From Hyphomicrobiaceae bacterium (GTDB lineage Bacteria > Pseudomonadota > Alphaproteobacteria > Rhizobiales > Hyphomicrobiaceae), in NCBI GenBank assembly GCA_020442225.1, contig JAGRKR010000316.1, forward strand, positions 1 through 9,584: 9,584 nt of DNA, in the 5' to 3' direction. This document shows, one piece after another, positions 1 through 7,311 of the stretch. Every line of letters starts with the position of its first letter. The first letter of the stretch is position 1. The notes under the pieces were generated by a model, which saw only the letters and a program-made list of their open reading frames with translations, did no database searches and had not been told where the DNA came from. Position numbers and translations under genes: made by a program.

Positions 1-891
1 AACAACCCGCATGCCGCCGGTCTCGACTGTGGCGCTTGCGGCGGCCATACCGGCGAGGCCAACGCGCGGGTAGCGGCCGCGGTGCTCAACGATGTGCAGG
101 TCAGAGCGGGGCTTGCGGCGCGTGGCATCGAAATCCCCACAGATTGCTGGTTCCTGGGCGCCCTGCATGACACGACGACGGACGAGGTTCGGATTTTCGA
201 TGAGGACGAGGTGCCAGCCGCGCTGGCCTCCGACCTCGCCGAGCTGAAGAGGGCGCTGCACAAAGCTGCCGCACTTGCTCGGCTCGAGCGCAGCGCGCTG
301 CTGGGCTTGCCGGAAGGCGAGAACCTCGATCGCGCCGTGGTTGGTCGCAGCCGAGACTGGTCGCAGGTCCGCCCCGAGTGGGGCCTTGCCGGCAATGCCG
401 CCTTCATCGCCGCGCCACGCACACTCACCCGCGGGCTCGATCTCAAGGGCCGCGCTTTCCTGCACAGCTACGATCACACCAGGGATCAGGGCTACGGCGT
501 GCTGGAGCTGATCATGACGGCGCCTATGGTGGTGGCGAGCTGGATCAACCTCCAGTACTACGGCTCGACGGTGAACAACGACGCCTTTGGCAGCGGCAAC
601 AAGGTGCTGCACAACGTCGTGGGCCAGCTCGGCGTGCTAGAAGGCAATGCTGGCGATCTGCGCACGGGCCTGCCGTGGCAATCCGTGCACGACGGCAAAC
701 GCCTGATCCACGAGCCGCTGCGGCTCAACGTCTTCATTGCCGCTCCGGAGACAGCCATCGACGAGGTGATCGCCAGGCATTCCGGCGTCCGCGACCTAGT
801 CGCTAACGGCTGGGTCTTCCTGCACTCGGTCGGCGACGACGGGCGCACGATCCGGCGGTGGCATGGGGAGGCCGACTGGCGGCAGACTTGA
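1..891 (+). CDS. dabA: DabA, inorganic carbon transporter large subunit (DUF2309/UPF0753), C-terminal part
   Basis: The reading frame is open from base 1, so the gene begins left of the window; 296 codons of its C-terminus are visible, ending in TGA at 889-891. DabA is the cytoplasmic, carbonic-anhydrase-like zinc subunit that works with the membrane protein DabB (an NADH-dehydrogenase ND5 relative) to accumulate bicarbonate, probably driven by the ion gradient. The first codons read NNPHAAGLDCGACGGHTGEA, the hallmark segment of the family; the first Cys of CGAC (bases 28-30) matches the zinc-ligand cysteine, while its partner Cys, Asp and His residues would lie upstream. Other family blocks follow: LHSYDHTRDQGYGVLELIMTA (about residue 155 on), a TVNNDAFGSGNK block and RLIHEPLRLNVFI. 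The C-terminus appears complete. dabB is not in the window and would be expected to the left. The DUF6671-type gene follows after 2 bases, suggesting co-transcription. Confidence 0.95.
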   Translation, partial: NNPHAAGLDCGACGGHTGEANARVAAAVLNDVQVRAGLAARGIEIPTDCWFLGALHDTTTDEVRIFDEDEVPAALASDLAELKRALHKAAALARLERSALLGLPEGENLDRAVVGRSRDWSQVRPEWGLAGNAAFIAAPRTLTRGLDLKGRAFLHSYDHTRDQGYGVLELIMTAPMVVASWINLQYYGSTVNNDAFGSGNKVLHNVVGQLGVLEGNAGDLRTGLPWQSVHDGKRLIHEPLRLNVFIAAPETAIDEVIARHSGVRDLVANGWVFLHSVGDDGRTIRRWHGEADWRQT

Positions 892-893
892 GC

Positions 894-1691
894 ATGCCCG
901 CGATTGTCGGACATCCATACCAGGGCCTTTGGGTCGCGATCGCGACCATGCATGGCAAAGTGAAGGCCATTGCGCCGGCTCTATGCCAGTGCTTCGCCAT
1001 GACCGTCACGAAAGCTCCGGGTATCGACACCGACGCGCTCGGCACATTCACAGGCGAATTTCCCCGCGTTGGGACGATGGTGGACGCCGCCCGGCAGAAG
1101 GCAAAATTGGCGATCGCGCGAACCGGCGCGCCGCTCGGCATCGGCAGCGAAGGAGCCTTCGGCCCCGATCCGTTCATCCCGTTCCTCGCGTCCGGCGTCG
1201 AGGTGCTTCTCCTGCATGAGGCGGCAAGCCAGCACGAGATCGTGGTGCAGAGGCGTACCGAAACGAATTTCGCGCACGTGATCGTCAGGCCGGAAGACCC
1301 GTCAGACACGACGCTCATCCATTAGGGCGTGCAGAACCGCAGCGACGTCATCGCAGCCATTCGCGAGGTCTCAGAACGGTCCGCCTCGGCGAACGACATG
1401 GTCCCGACCGATATGCGCGCCCATCTCAATCCCACCCGCATGTCTTCGATACAAGATGCGGCTCGAAGGCTGGCATTCAAGATCGCAAGGCGCTGTCCTG
1501 ATTGCGATCAGCCAGGGTTCGGGCTTGTCGATGTCGAACGCGGCCTGCCTTGCTGTGATTGCCGGACTCCGACACGCCTCATCCGTGCGGAGATTCACGG
1601 CTGCTCGGCCTGTGGCTATCGCCAGCGACGACGTGAGCGGGGAGACCGGCAGCGCCCGGACCCCACCTGGTGCGACAACTGCAATCCATGA
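894..1691 (+). pseudogene. DUF6671-type zinc-ribbon-like protein, interrupted by an in-frame TAG
   Basis: The frame from ATG 894 encodes 143 residues, hits TAG at 1323-1325, then continues in the same frame for another 121 residues to TGA at 1689-1691. Both halves match one family. The first has the N-terminal blocks VAIATMHGKVKAIAPAL, GIDTDALGTFTGEFPR and GSEGAFGPDPFIPFL. The second has TDMRAHLNPTRM, GLPCCDCRTPTRLIRAEIHGC and the closing WCDNCNP. Four CxxC pairs in the second half (CPDC, CCDC, CSAC, CDNC) look like paired zinc-ribbon knuckles. From memory, relatives have a Lys-Gly pair at the break, so TAG-GGC probably replaced AAG-GGC. The middle also seems some 20 residues shorter than relatives I recall, which is less certain. 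The function of the family is unknown to me. ATG 894 sits 2 bases after dabA; GTG 858 is an alternative start overlapping dabA. GTG 1329 could restart translation of the second half. Sequencing error or readthrough cannot be excluded. Confidence 0.8.
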
Positions 1692-1743
1692 TAGGCACTC
1701 ACCCGGCCGGATATGACCGCCCGCGCCAGAGACGATCTTGCCG

Positions 1744-4227
1744 TCAGCGCCAATCGCGCGCTCGCGAGATCACGCTCCGCTGGAGGCGGTGCTCCGCCGC
1801 CTCGAAGGTGAGCAGACGGCGCACGACGACAGCCAGGGCAGCCTCGATGGGCAGCCACGCGAGCGCATACGCCCATACGGCGAGCGCATAGGTCCAGCCT
1901 ATGGGGGTGATGAAGATCCCGTAGACAGCGACCAGGGTCCCTATGACCTGTGTCGCCTCGGTGGCCAGGAAAAGTCTCAGATTCGGATAGGGCTTCTGCC
2001 AGAACCATCCCTGGCTACGCGTGACATAGATGGTGAGATGCCCGGCAATCAGGAGTTTGAGAAAGATGATGGTCTGCAGCATCTCGCGCGGCAGCTTCAT
2101 CACCACATCGACATACCAGAACAACACGAAACTCTCGGCGACGCCGATGCCGCCGAGGCAGACAGCGAGCGTCAGCACGCGACGCATGTCCCAGCGAACC
2201 GGATTTCTGGCCACGACGGCATTGTCGTAGGCGATCATCATGATCGGCACGTCGTTGAGGATCGCCAGAAGCACGATCATCAATGCCGTGACAGGGTAGA
2301 AGTCGAAGACCAGGATTGACAGGGTCATGAACAGGAGGATGCGGATCGTCTCGGCGATGCGATAGGTCGCGTAGCTGGTCATGCGTGCAAAAATCCGCCG
2401 CGCTTCGGCGATCGCCATCGTGATCACCGCAAGCCCTGCCCCCGTGAGCACGACATCCGCGGCAGCACGTGCGGCATCCGTGGCGCCGCTAACCGCAATC
2501 CCTGCATCGGCCTGCTTCAGAGCCGGGGCGTCGTTGATGCCGTCCCCGGTCATTGCGACGATATGGTCGTCTGCCTGCAGCAGCCTGACGATCTGGAATT
2601 TGTGCTCCGGAAGTACGCGTGCCACACCGTCCGCCTGCTCGATGCGCATGGCGATCTCGTTGTCGCGGGCATGGTCGAAGAGTGCGGCGGCGGACTGTAT
2701 GTTCGTCCCGAGCCGGAGCTGCCCGGCAATCTGACGGGCGATCGCCTCGTGATCCCCGGTGATCATCTTGATGGAAAGCCCCATCTCTCGCGCGCGGTTG
2801 ATGGTTTCGGCCGCGTCCTCTCGCGGCGGATCGAAGATGGGGAGCAACCCGAGCAGGTGCCATGCGCCGCCCTCGGCGCAACTCGCGACCGCAATCGCCC
2901 TGTAGCCGTCCCTGGCCAGTTGCTCGACCTCGGCCTCGGTTCGAGCGCGCAGGCTCTCTGGTGGTGACACCAGGTCCAGAATGACTTGTGGCGCCCCCTT
3001 GCTGACGCTCATTGCCGTCCCGTTCCGCTCGACCTTCGCTTCCGTACGCTTCGTCATCGGATCGAAGGGCGTGAACGACAGCAGTTCGTATGACAAACCG
3101 TTCTCGTCGTCCCCGCTCGCGGCGAGGACGGCTGCATCGATTGCATCCGGATCGGTGCGATTGCTCGCAAGGGAGGCTGCTCGTCTCAAGTCCTCCACCG
3201 AGACACCCTCGCAGGGGCGCGGATCGGCAATGGTGAGCCTATTCGCTGTGAGTGTACCGGTCTTGTCGGCGCACAAGACATCGACGCCGGCGAGTTCCTC
3301 GATGGCGACGAGCCGCGAGACGATGGCTTTCATTCGGGCAAGCCGCTCGGCACCGACAGCCATGGTCACGGAGAGGACCGCGGGAAGTGCCGCCGGAATT
3401 GCCGCGACGGTCAGGATCAGGGCGAACTGAAGCGCCGCGAGGAAGGAGGATTGGCGGAAAAGGGACACGACGAGGATCATCACGACCAGCCCCAGCGTGC
3501 CCAGGATCAGAAAGTTGCCGATGCCGAGTATCGCGCGTTGGAAGTGGGACGTGGTCCCGGCCTTCTGCACAAGGCTGGCGGTCTTGCCGAAATAGGTTCG
3601 CATGCCCGTGGATGTCACAACCCCGACCATCTCGCCGAGTTTGACGACAGACCCGGAATACGCCGTCTCACCCGCCTTCTTCTCGACGGGAAGTGACTCG
3701 CCCGTCAGCGCCGACTCGTCGACACTGAGATAGCTTCCGCGCACGAGCCGGACGTCCGCGGGCGTGATGTTGCCGAGGCGCAGAGACACGACATCGCCCG
3801 TGACCAGGTCGCGGGCCGCACAGGATTGCCATCGTCCGTCGCGCAAGACACGCGCCGTCAAGGCCAGTCGCTTCTTCAACAACTCGATGGCAGCGTCTGC
3901 CTTGCTCTCTTGCCAGTAGCCGACAACGGCATTCACAAGCAGCAGGGTGGAGATGATGATGAAGTCCGACCAGTCGCCGAGGAGGGCCGACAAAGCCGCC
4001 GCCGCCTCGATCATCCAAGGTATTGGTCCCCAGACGTAGCGCAGCAGCCGCTCCAGAACGCCCACCCGCTTCTCGATCAGGGCATTCGGACCGTCTCTGC
4101 GAAGCCGCTGCGCGGCTTCTGCGCTGGTCAGCCCGCTCTCCATATCCGTCTGTTGCTCTTGGGCATGCCCCCCTGTTGGACTGCCGCTGGCTATTTCGTT
4201 TGCCCCAGGCTCAGACGCGCGGTTCAC
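1744..4227 (-). CDS. Plasma-membrane proton-efflux P-type ATPase (type IIIA)
   Basis: Predicted 827-residue ATP-driven H+ export pump of the inner membrane. P-type landmarks occur in order: actuator loop LTGES (174-178), helix-4 motif AAIPAALPAVLS (275-286), phosphorylated Asp321 in DKTGTLT, nucleotide-domain KGAP (410-413), MITGD (488-492) and hinge GDGINDAP (561-568). Asn99 in helix 2 and Asp659 in the helix-6 ILND motif align with the Asn106/Asp684 pair that handles protons in the plant pump AHA2, and no heavy-metal domain or CPC motif is present, favouring H+ over metal transport. A hydrophobic C-terminal half (about 620-805) supplies the remaining helices. The start is GTG 4227, with GAGGAG at 4236-4241 eight bases upstream, overlapping the stop of the STAS gene as GTGA; ATG 4143 (codon 29), just before the conserved GLTSAEAAQRL segment, is possible but has a poor ribosome site. 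There is no long C-terminal autoinhibitory tail as in plants. It is last in the operon and convergent with the dabA-side genes. Confidence 0.93.
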   Translation of the reverse strand: MNRASEPGANEIASGSPTGGHAQEQQTDMESGLTSAEAAQRLRRDGPNALIEKRVGVLERLLRYVWGPIPWMIEAAAALSALLGDWSDFIIISTLLLVNAVVGYWQESKADAAIELLKKRLALTARVLRDGRWQSCAARDLVTGDVVSLRLGNITPADVRLVRGSYLSVDESALTGESLPVEKKAGETAYSGSVVKLGEMVGVVTSTGMRTYFGKTASLVQKAGTTSHFQRAILGIGNFLILGTLGLVVMILVVSLFRQSSFLAALQFALILTVAAIPAALPAVLSVTMAVGAERLARMKAIVSRLVAIEELAGVDVLCADKTGTLTANRLTIADPRPCEGVSVEDLRRAASLASNRTDPDAIDAAVLAASGDDENGLSYELLSFTPFDPMTKRTEAKVERNGTAMSVSKGAPQVILDLVSPPESLRARTEAEVEQLARDGYRAIAVASCAEGGAWHLLGLLPIFDPPREDAAETINRAREMGLSIKMITGDHEAIARQIAGQLRLGTNIQSAAALFDHARDNEIAMRIEQADGVARVLPEHKFQIVRLLQADDHIVAMTGDGINDAPALKQADAGIAVSGATDAARAAADVVLTGAGLAVITMAIAEARRIFARMTSYATYRIAETIRILLFMTLSILVFDFYPVTALMIVLLAILNDVPIMMIAYDNAVVARNPVRWDMRRVLTLAVCLGGIGVAESFVLFWYVDVVMKLPREMLQTIIFLKLLIAGHLTIYVTRSQGWFWQKPYPNLRLFLATEATQVIGTLVAVYGIFITPIGWTYALAVWAYALAWLPIEAALAVVVRRLLTFEAAEHRLQRSVISRARDWR

Positions 4228-4601
4228 GCCACGGTCTCCTCGGTATGGATCCAGCTTCTCGCGCTCTTGCAGTCGGCAACCGGGAAGACCTTCACGGGGT
4301 GATGAAAGAACGGCGCGAAGAGGCGGACCGCATCGGCGATCCAGCCGGCGTCCGTAACGACCGCGATGCGTCCGAAGGCGTTCCAGCGCGACAGACCGAG
4401 CTTCAGATCGGCCCACGCCGCACCAGCCGTCAGCCCATCGAAGTCGGGACCGAGAAAGCAGAAGAGCCGGATGTGCTCATGCTTGGCGATCCGTGCTTCC
4501 ACCTCGGGAATCAGCACATCGCGATAGTCCTCGGATGTAACCCGGCCCGTGCCGGAAACGGCGAGGATCGTGTCGGGATAGTCCTTCAGAATCTCGATCA
4601 T
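4224..4601 (-). CDS. SpoIIAA-like STAS/SEC14-type domain protein (DUF3478-like)
   Basis: A 125-residue soluble protein beginning MIEILKDYPD. The pattern is that of the SpoIIAA-like family: an early beta strand TILAVSGTGRVTSEDY, a helix LIPEVEARIAKH, the strand IRLFCFLG, then FDGLTAGAAWADLKLG, the strand RIAVVTDAGW, and a final VKVFPVADCKSARSWI. Such proteins are small alpha/beta folds related to anti-sigma-factor antagonists; their partners are mostly unknown and no phosphorylatable Ser/Thr can be assigned confidently here. Start ATG 4601 has AGGAG (4610-4614) eight bases upstream; the open frame runs further upstream, but only as a shadow of the hydrolase gene. It lies 31 bases after the hydrolase, and its TGA overlaps the GTG of the proton pump by four bases. 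That arrangement suggests coupled translation and perhaps a role tied to the pump, which is inference. Confidence 0.87.
   Translation of the reverse strand: MIEILKDYPDTILAVSGTGRVTSEDYRDVLIPEVEARIAKHEHIRLFCFLGPDFDGLTAGAAWADLKLGLSRWNAFGRIAVVTDAGWIADAVRLFAPFFHHPVKVFPVADCKSARSWIHTEETVA
4236..4241 (-). promoter_or_regulatory. Ribosome binding site deciding the GTG start of the proton ATPase
   Basis: GAGGAG on the minus strand lies inside the last codons of the STAS gene and eight bases before GTG 4227. It supports the GTG over ATG 4143, which has no comparable site, and over the longer open frame, which would read backwards through the STAS gene. Confidence 0.7.
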
Positions 4602-4632
4602 GTTTCTCGCTCCTGATGGTCGCGTCCCTCCG

Positions 4633-5775
4633 TCACGGTTGCCCCTGTCGAGATGCATTCGCAATGATCCAGGTGGCGATCCCGGGCCACGTCTCGGCAA
4701 GCGTGCGCCGCCCCATGAAAAGTCCAATGTGTCCCCCCGGAACGAGCGCCTTCTGGACCCCGGACGGCGCGGTCCCGACGAGAGACTCGGCCGCAAAGAC
4801 CTGCTCTTGTGGCGTGATGTCGTCCTCCTGGCCCGCCAGCAGGAACACCGGCGACGAGATCTTGCGGAGAGACAACCTTTGGCCGAGCCCGACGAATGTG
4901 CCTTGGGCCAGCCTGTTTTCTTTGAACAGCAGCCGGATCGCCTGGAGATAGTAGCGGCCCGGCAGGTCGATTGGGTTCTCGTACCAGCGCTCGAACCGCT
5001 CCGTTCGCTCGATGTAGGACCGGTCCTCGATGTGCTCGTAGAGATCGATGAACTTGCCGAAGTACTGCTCACCGGGGTGCATACTCTTCCAGCCGGCCAG
5101 CATGCTCTGCCCGAGCATGCGTCCGCCACCAGCGGCAACCATGTCCTCGTAGAAGCTCATCGGCAGCTCGTGGGCGATCCGCTTGATCGCTCCAGAGCCT
5201 TCGTCCGTGTCGATCGGTGCTCCGGCGAGAACGAGTGTGGCCACCTTCCGCGGAAAGCGGCTTGCATACATCGCCGACATCCAGCCGCCCTGACAAAGGC
5301 CGACAAGGTTCACCAACCCGCCGAGGTCGTCGACGGCGACGTTGATCTCGGCCAGATACTTGTCGATATCATAGTCACGCATCTGCGGCGTGGCCGACTT
5401 CCAGTCCGCCACCAGGACGCGCTTCAGCCCTGCTTCGAGCAGTGTTGCGACCAGGCTTTGCCCCTCGGCATGGTCGGCGATCGTGGCGCTATGTCCGGCG
5501 TAAGGTGCGTCGATCAGTGTCGGAATGGCGCTGGCTGGCGGGCTGGAACGCGAAAAGTCACGCAGGACCATGGTGTCGAGTTCGAGCACGGACCGATTGT
5601 CCGTCACCCACGCCGGAGGCGGAGGTGCCTCGATCCGTCCGGCCTCGACGAGGTACTTCATGTTGTCCTGGACTAGCTTGAGACCGGTCTCCTCCATCTC
5701 GATGGCAGCAGCGAGTGGCCAGAACCAAGGAACCGAGTGCTCTCTGCAGGGGCGTCGCACCGGTGAATCAGTCAT
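4633..5775 (-). CDS. Alpha/beta hydrolase with PhaC-type cysteine nucleophile box (PHA synthase/depolymerase-like)
   Basis: About 380 residues with an alpha/beta-hydrolase core. Counted from ATG 5775, the nucleophile elbow is GLCQGG with Cys161, the Gly-x-Cys-x-Gly-Gly lipase-like box of polyhydroxyalkanoate synthases, instead of the usual serine of lipases. The other likely triad members are Asp318 or Asp319 in AGQEDDITP and His349 in PGGHIG, both in the expected order and spacing. Upstream blocks include TLIDAPYAG and VLVADWKSA. No signal peptide is seen, so it should be cytoplasmic. It is shorter than class I PhaC (about 590) and near class III PhaC length, but no PhaE or PhaR partner is present. 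It may be a PHA-related acyltransferase, depolymerase or thioesterase. ATG 5775 is chosen because AAGGA (5784-5788) lies eight bases upstream; ATG 5793 is an in-frame alternative adding six residues. It sits between the SHOCT and STAS genes. Confidence 0.85.
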   Translation of the reverse strand: MTDSPVRRPCREHSVPWFWPLAAAIEMEETGLKLVQDNMKYLVEAGRIEAPPPPAWVTDNRSVLELDTMVLRDFSRSSPPASAIPTLIDAPYAGHSATIADHAEGQSLVATLLEAGLKRVLVADWKSATPQMRDYDIDKYLAEINVAVDDLGGLVNLVGLCQGGWMSAMYASRFPRKVATLVLAGAPIDTDEGSGAIKRIAHELPMSFYEDMVAAGGGRMLGQSMLAGWKSMHPGEQYFGKFIDLYEHIEDRSYIERTERFERWYENPIDLPGRYYLQAIRLLFKENRLAQGTFVGLGQRLSLRKISSPVFLLAGQEDDITPQEQVFAAESLVGTAPSGVQKALVPGGHIGLFMGRRTLAETWPGIATWIIANASRQGQP

Positions 5776-5828
5776 CAGGTCGGTCCTTTTCATATTGAAC
5801 GCGCCTGCCGCCGACGCTGGCGGCCCCC

Positions 5829-6074
5829 TCAGCCGTCCAAGGTCTTGCGCCTCTTCTCGTACTCGGCCAGATCGATCTCCCCCTTGGCGAGCCGCTCATC
5901 CAGAATTTCCCGAGGGGATCGCGCGGGTTTCGACGTTCCTCCCTGGCCGGTCGGGCGGATCACGACGAAAAGAATGATCGCGATCAGGAGCGCAAAGGGC
6001 AGCCACATCGTCAGGGACCCGAATGGCATGAGCCACCAGTGCCCTCCAAACCAACCCGTCCATTCGTCGTGCAT
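5829..6074 (-). CDS. Small membrane-anchored SHOCT-domain protein
   Basis: An 81-residue protein. The N-terminus is rich in Trp, Gly and His (HDEWTGWFGGHWW), followed by one membrane helix, MWLPFALLIAIILFVVI (about residues 22-38). A short polar linker leads to a C-terminal SHOCT motif (about 52-80: SPREILDERLAKGEIDLAEYEKRR), a short helical module common at the ends of small bacterial proteins and thought to mediate oligomerisation. Its specific role is unknown. Start ATG 6074 is preceded by GGAGG (6084-6088) at nine bases; an adjacent in-frame TTG at 6077 is the alternative. It lies 36 bases after the acetate kinase gene and 53 before the hydrolase, in the same direction, so it probably belongs to the same transcript. 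The membrane anchor suggests a scaffold or regulator at the membrane, which is inference. Confidence 0.87.
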   Translation of the reverse strand: MHDEWTGWFGGHWWLMPFGSLTMWLPFALLIAIILFVVIRPTGQGGTSKPARSPREILDERLAKGEIDLAEYEKRRKTLDG

Positions 6075-6110
6075 CAATTCAAGCCTCCATTCGAGCAGGG
6101 CGCCGCAGGC

Positions 6111-7307
6111 TTACGACGTTCCGGATGCCAGCTTGATTAGGGTTGCCTTGGTGTGCCGGGCGACGATCAGTTCCTCGTCCGTCCCGACCACCCAAGCCGA
6201 TACCCGGCTCCCGCGCCTGCTGATGCGCTCTGCGTGCCGGTTGTTGGCAGCCTCGTCGATCTCGATCCCGAGCCATGCCGACCGCGCGCAGATCATGCTC
6301 CGGACCGCGGCCGAATGCTCGCCTATGCCGGCGGTGAAGACGAGTGCATCGAGACCGCCAAGTGCCGCGGCGAGACCGCCGAGTTCTATGCATGCGCGGT
6401 AGACGAAGAGTTCGACGGCCTCCTGAGCCTCAGGCCACACACTGCCGATCAATGTGCGCATGTCCCCGCTCAGGCCAGAAACCCCCATGAGGCCGCTTTG
6501 TGTGTAGAGCATCGCCTCGAGCTCAGAGACGCTCAGGCCGCGCTCGCGGAGCAACCAGATCAGCAGCCCGGCGTCGAGTTCTCCCGGCCGTGTTCCCATG
6601 ACCAGACCGCTCAGGGCACTGAACCCCATGGTGGTAGCGATGCTTCGACCGGCCTGGAGTGCGCAGAGGCTGGCTCCGCTGCCGAGATGGGCGACGACGG
6701 TGCGCCCCTGCGCTGCTCGAGGGGAGAGGGATGCGAGGCGGCCCGCTATATGTTCGTAGGACAGCCCATGAAACCCGTAGCGCCGCGCTCCCGCGTCGGT
6801 GAGGTGGCGCGGCAGTCCATAGATTTCGGCAACACGCGGCAGGGTGCGGTGGAACGCGGTATCGAAGCAGGCGACTTGCGGGAGCGACGGATACAATCGC
6901 GACACCGCATCGATCGGTGCGAGGTTCCTTGGTTGATGCAGGGGGGCTAGTGGAACGAGCGACCTGAGAGCGGCGAGCCGCTCCGCTGTCACGAGGACCG
7001 GTCCGGTATGCTCAAGCCCACCGAGTGCTACGCGGTGCCCGACCGCCCATAGGAGACGATCACCGAGTTCCGCTCGGAGCCACTGCATGAGGTCTTCGAC
7101 GATCCCGTGAGGGGTCGCGCGTCCTGACGCCAGACGCTGCGTTCCGGCCGACTGTCTGCCATCGGGACCCCGGATCGTGATTATCGCACCGCCCTCGCAT
7201 GTGTCGGCCTCGCCCTTGAAACGCAACGTGAGGTCATACGCATAGAGCGCAAACTTGATGCTCGACGATCCCGCATTCACAACCAGGATATCACCCGCGC
7301 TATCCAT
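6111..7307 (-). CDS. ackA: Acetate kinase (acetate/propionate family)
   Basis: A 398-residue ASKHA-fold kinase that interconverts acyl-phosphate plus ADP with acetate (or propionate) plus ATP. Visible motifs: NAGSSSIKF (Asn11 to Phe19; phosphate-binding Asn, Ser, Lys), GHRV with Arg92, catalytic Asp149 in CFDTAFH with His153, RRYGFHG (His180), the AHLGSGAS loop with His207, MGTRPGELD with Arg240, FTAGIGEH (324-331), and TDEELIVAR with Glu379 near the C-terminus. Length is typical (about 400). One oddity is that the usual GHRVVHGG reads GHRVALGG, replacing a commonly conserved His by Leu95. ATG 7307 starts four bases after the stop of the phosphotransacetylase gene, with GGTGAG as ribosome site; GTG 7319 would overlap that gene. 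Pairing with PTA forms the standard acetyl-CoA to acetate, ATP-yielding pathway, or the reverse for acetate uptake. Confidence 0.95.
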   Translation of the reverse strand: MDSAGDILVVNAGSSSIKFALYAYDLTLRFKGEADTCEGGAIITIRGPDGRQSAGTQRLASGRATPHGIVEDLMQWLRAELGDRLLWAVGHRVALGGLEHTGPVLVTAERLAALRSLVPLAPLHQPRNLAPIDAVSRLYPSLPQVACFDTAFHRTLPRVAEIYGLPRHLTDAGARRYGFHGLSYEHIAGRLASLSPRAAQGRTVVAHLGSGASLCALQAGRSIATTMGFSALSGLVMGTRPGELDAGLLIWLLRERGLSVSELEAMLYTQSGLMGVSGLSGDMRTLIGSVWPEAQEAVELFVYRACIELGGLAAALGGLDALVFTAGIGEHSAAVRSMICARSAWLGIEIDEAANNRHAERISRRGSRVSAWVVGTDEELIVARHTKATLIKLASGTS

Positions 7308-7311
7308 GATG

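Noticed and set aside
1738..2319. + strand open frame of 193 codons opposite the ATPase C-terminus
   Set aside because: Acidic, His-rich translation with no family pattern, antisense to conserved transmembrane coding sequence.
4228..4416. Upstream extension of the ATPase frame to 4416
   Set aside because: It overlaps the STAS coding region entirely and has no P-type ATPase similarity; GTG 4227 has the ribosome site and stop-start overlap.
4602..5138. N-terminal extension of the STAS frame upstream of ATG 4601
   Set aside because: It is the hydrolase gene read in another frame on the same strand, giving a low-complexity Arg/Ser-rich translation; the family begins at MIEI with its own ribosome site.
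4600..5676. Long + strand open frame of 358 codons
   Set aside because: It lies antisense to the PhaC-like hydrolase, whose motifs and ribosome site are clear; its translation shows no recognisable fold and is a by-product of high GC.
5807..5824. GCCGCC-6-GGCGGC hairpin between the SHOCT and hydrolase genes
   Set aside because: A six-base stem without a T-run in a GC-rich genome is expected by chance; not strong enough for a terminator.
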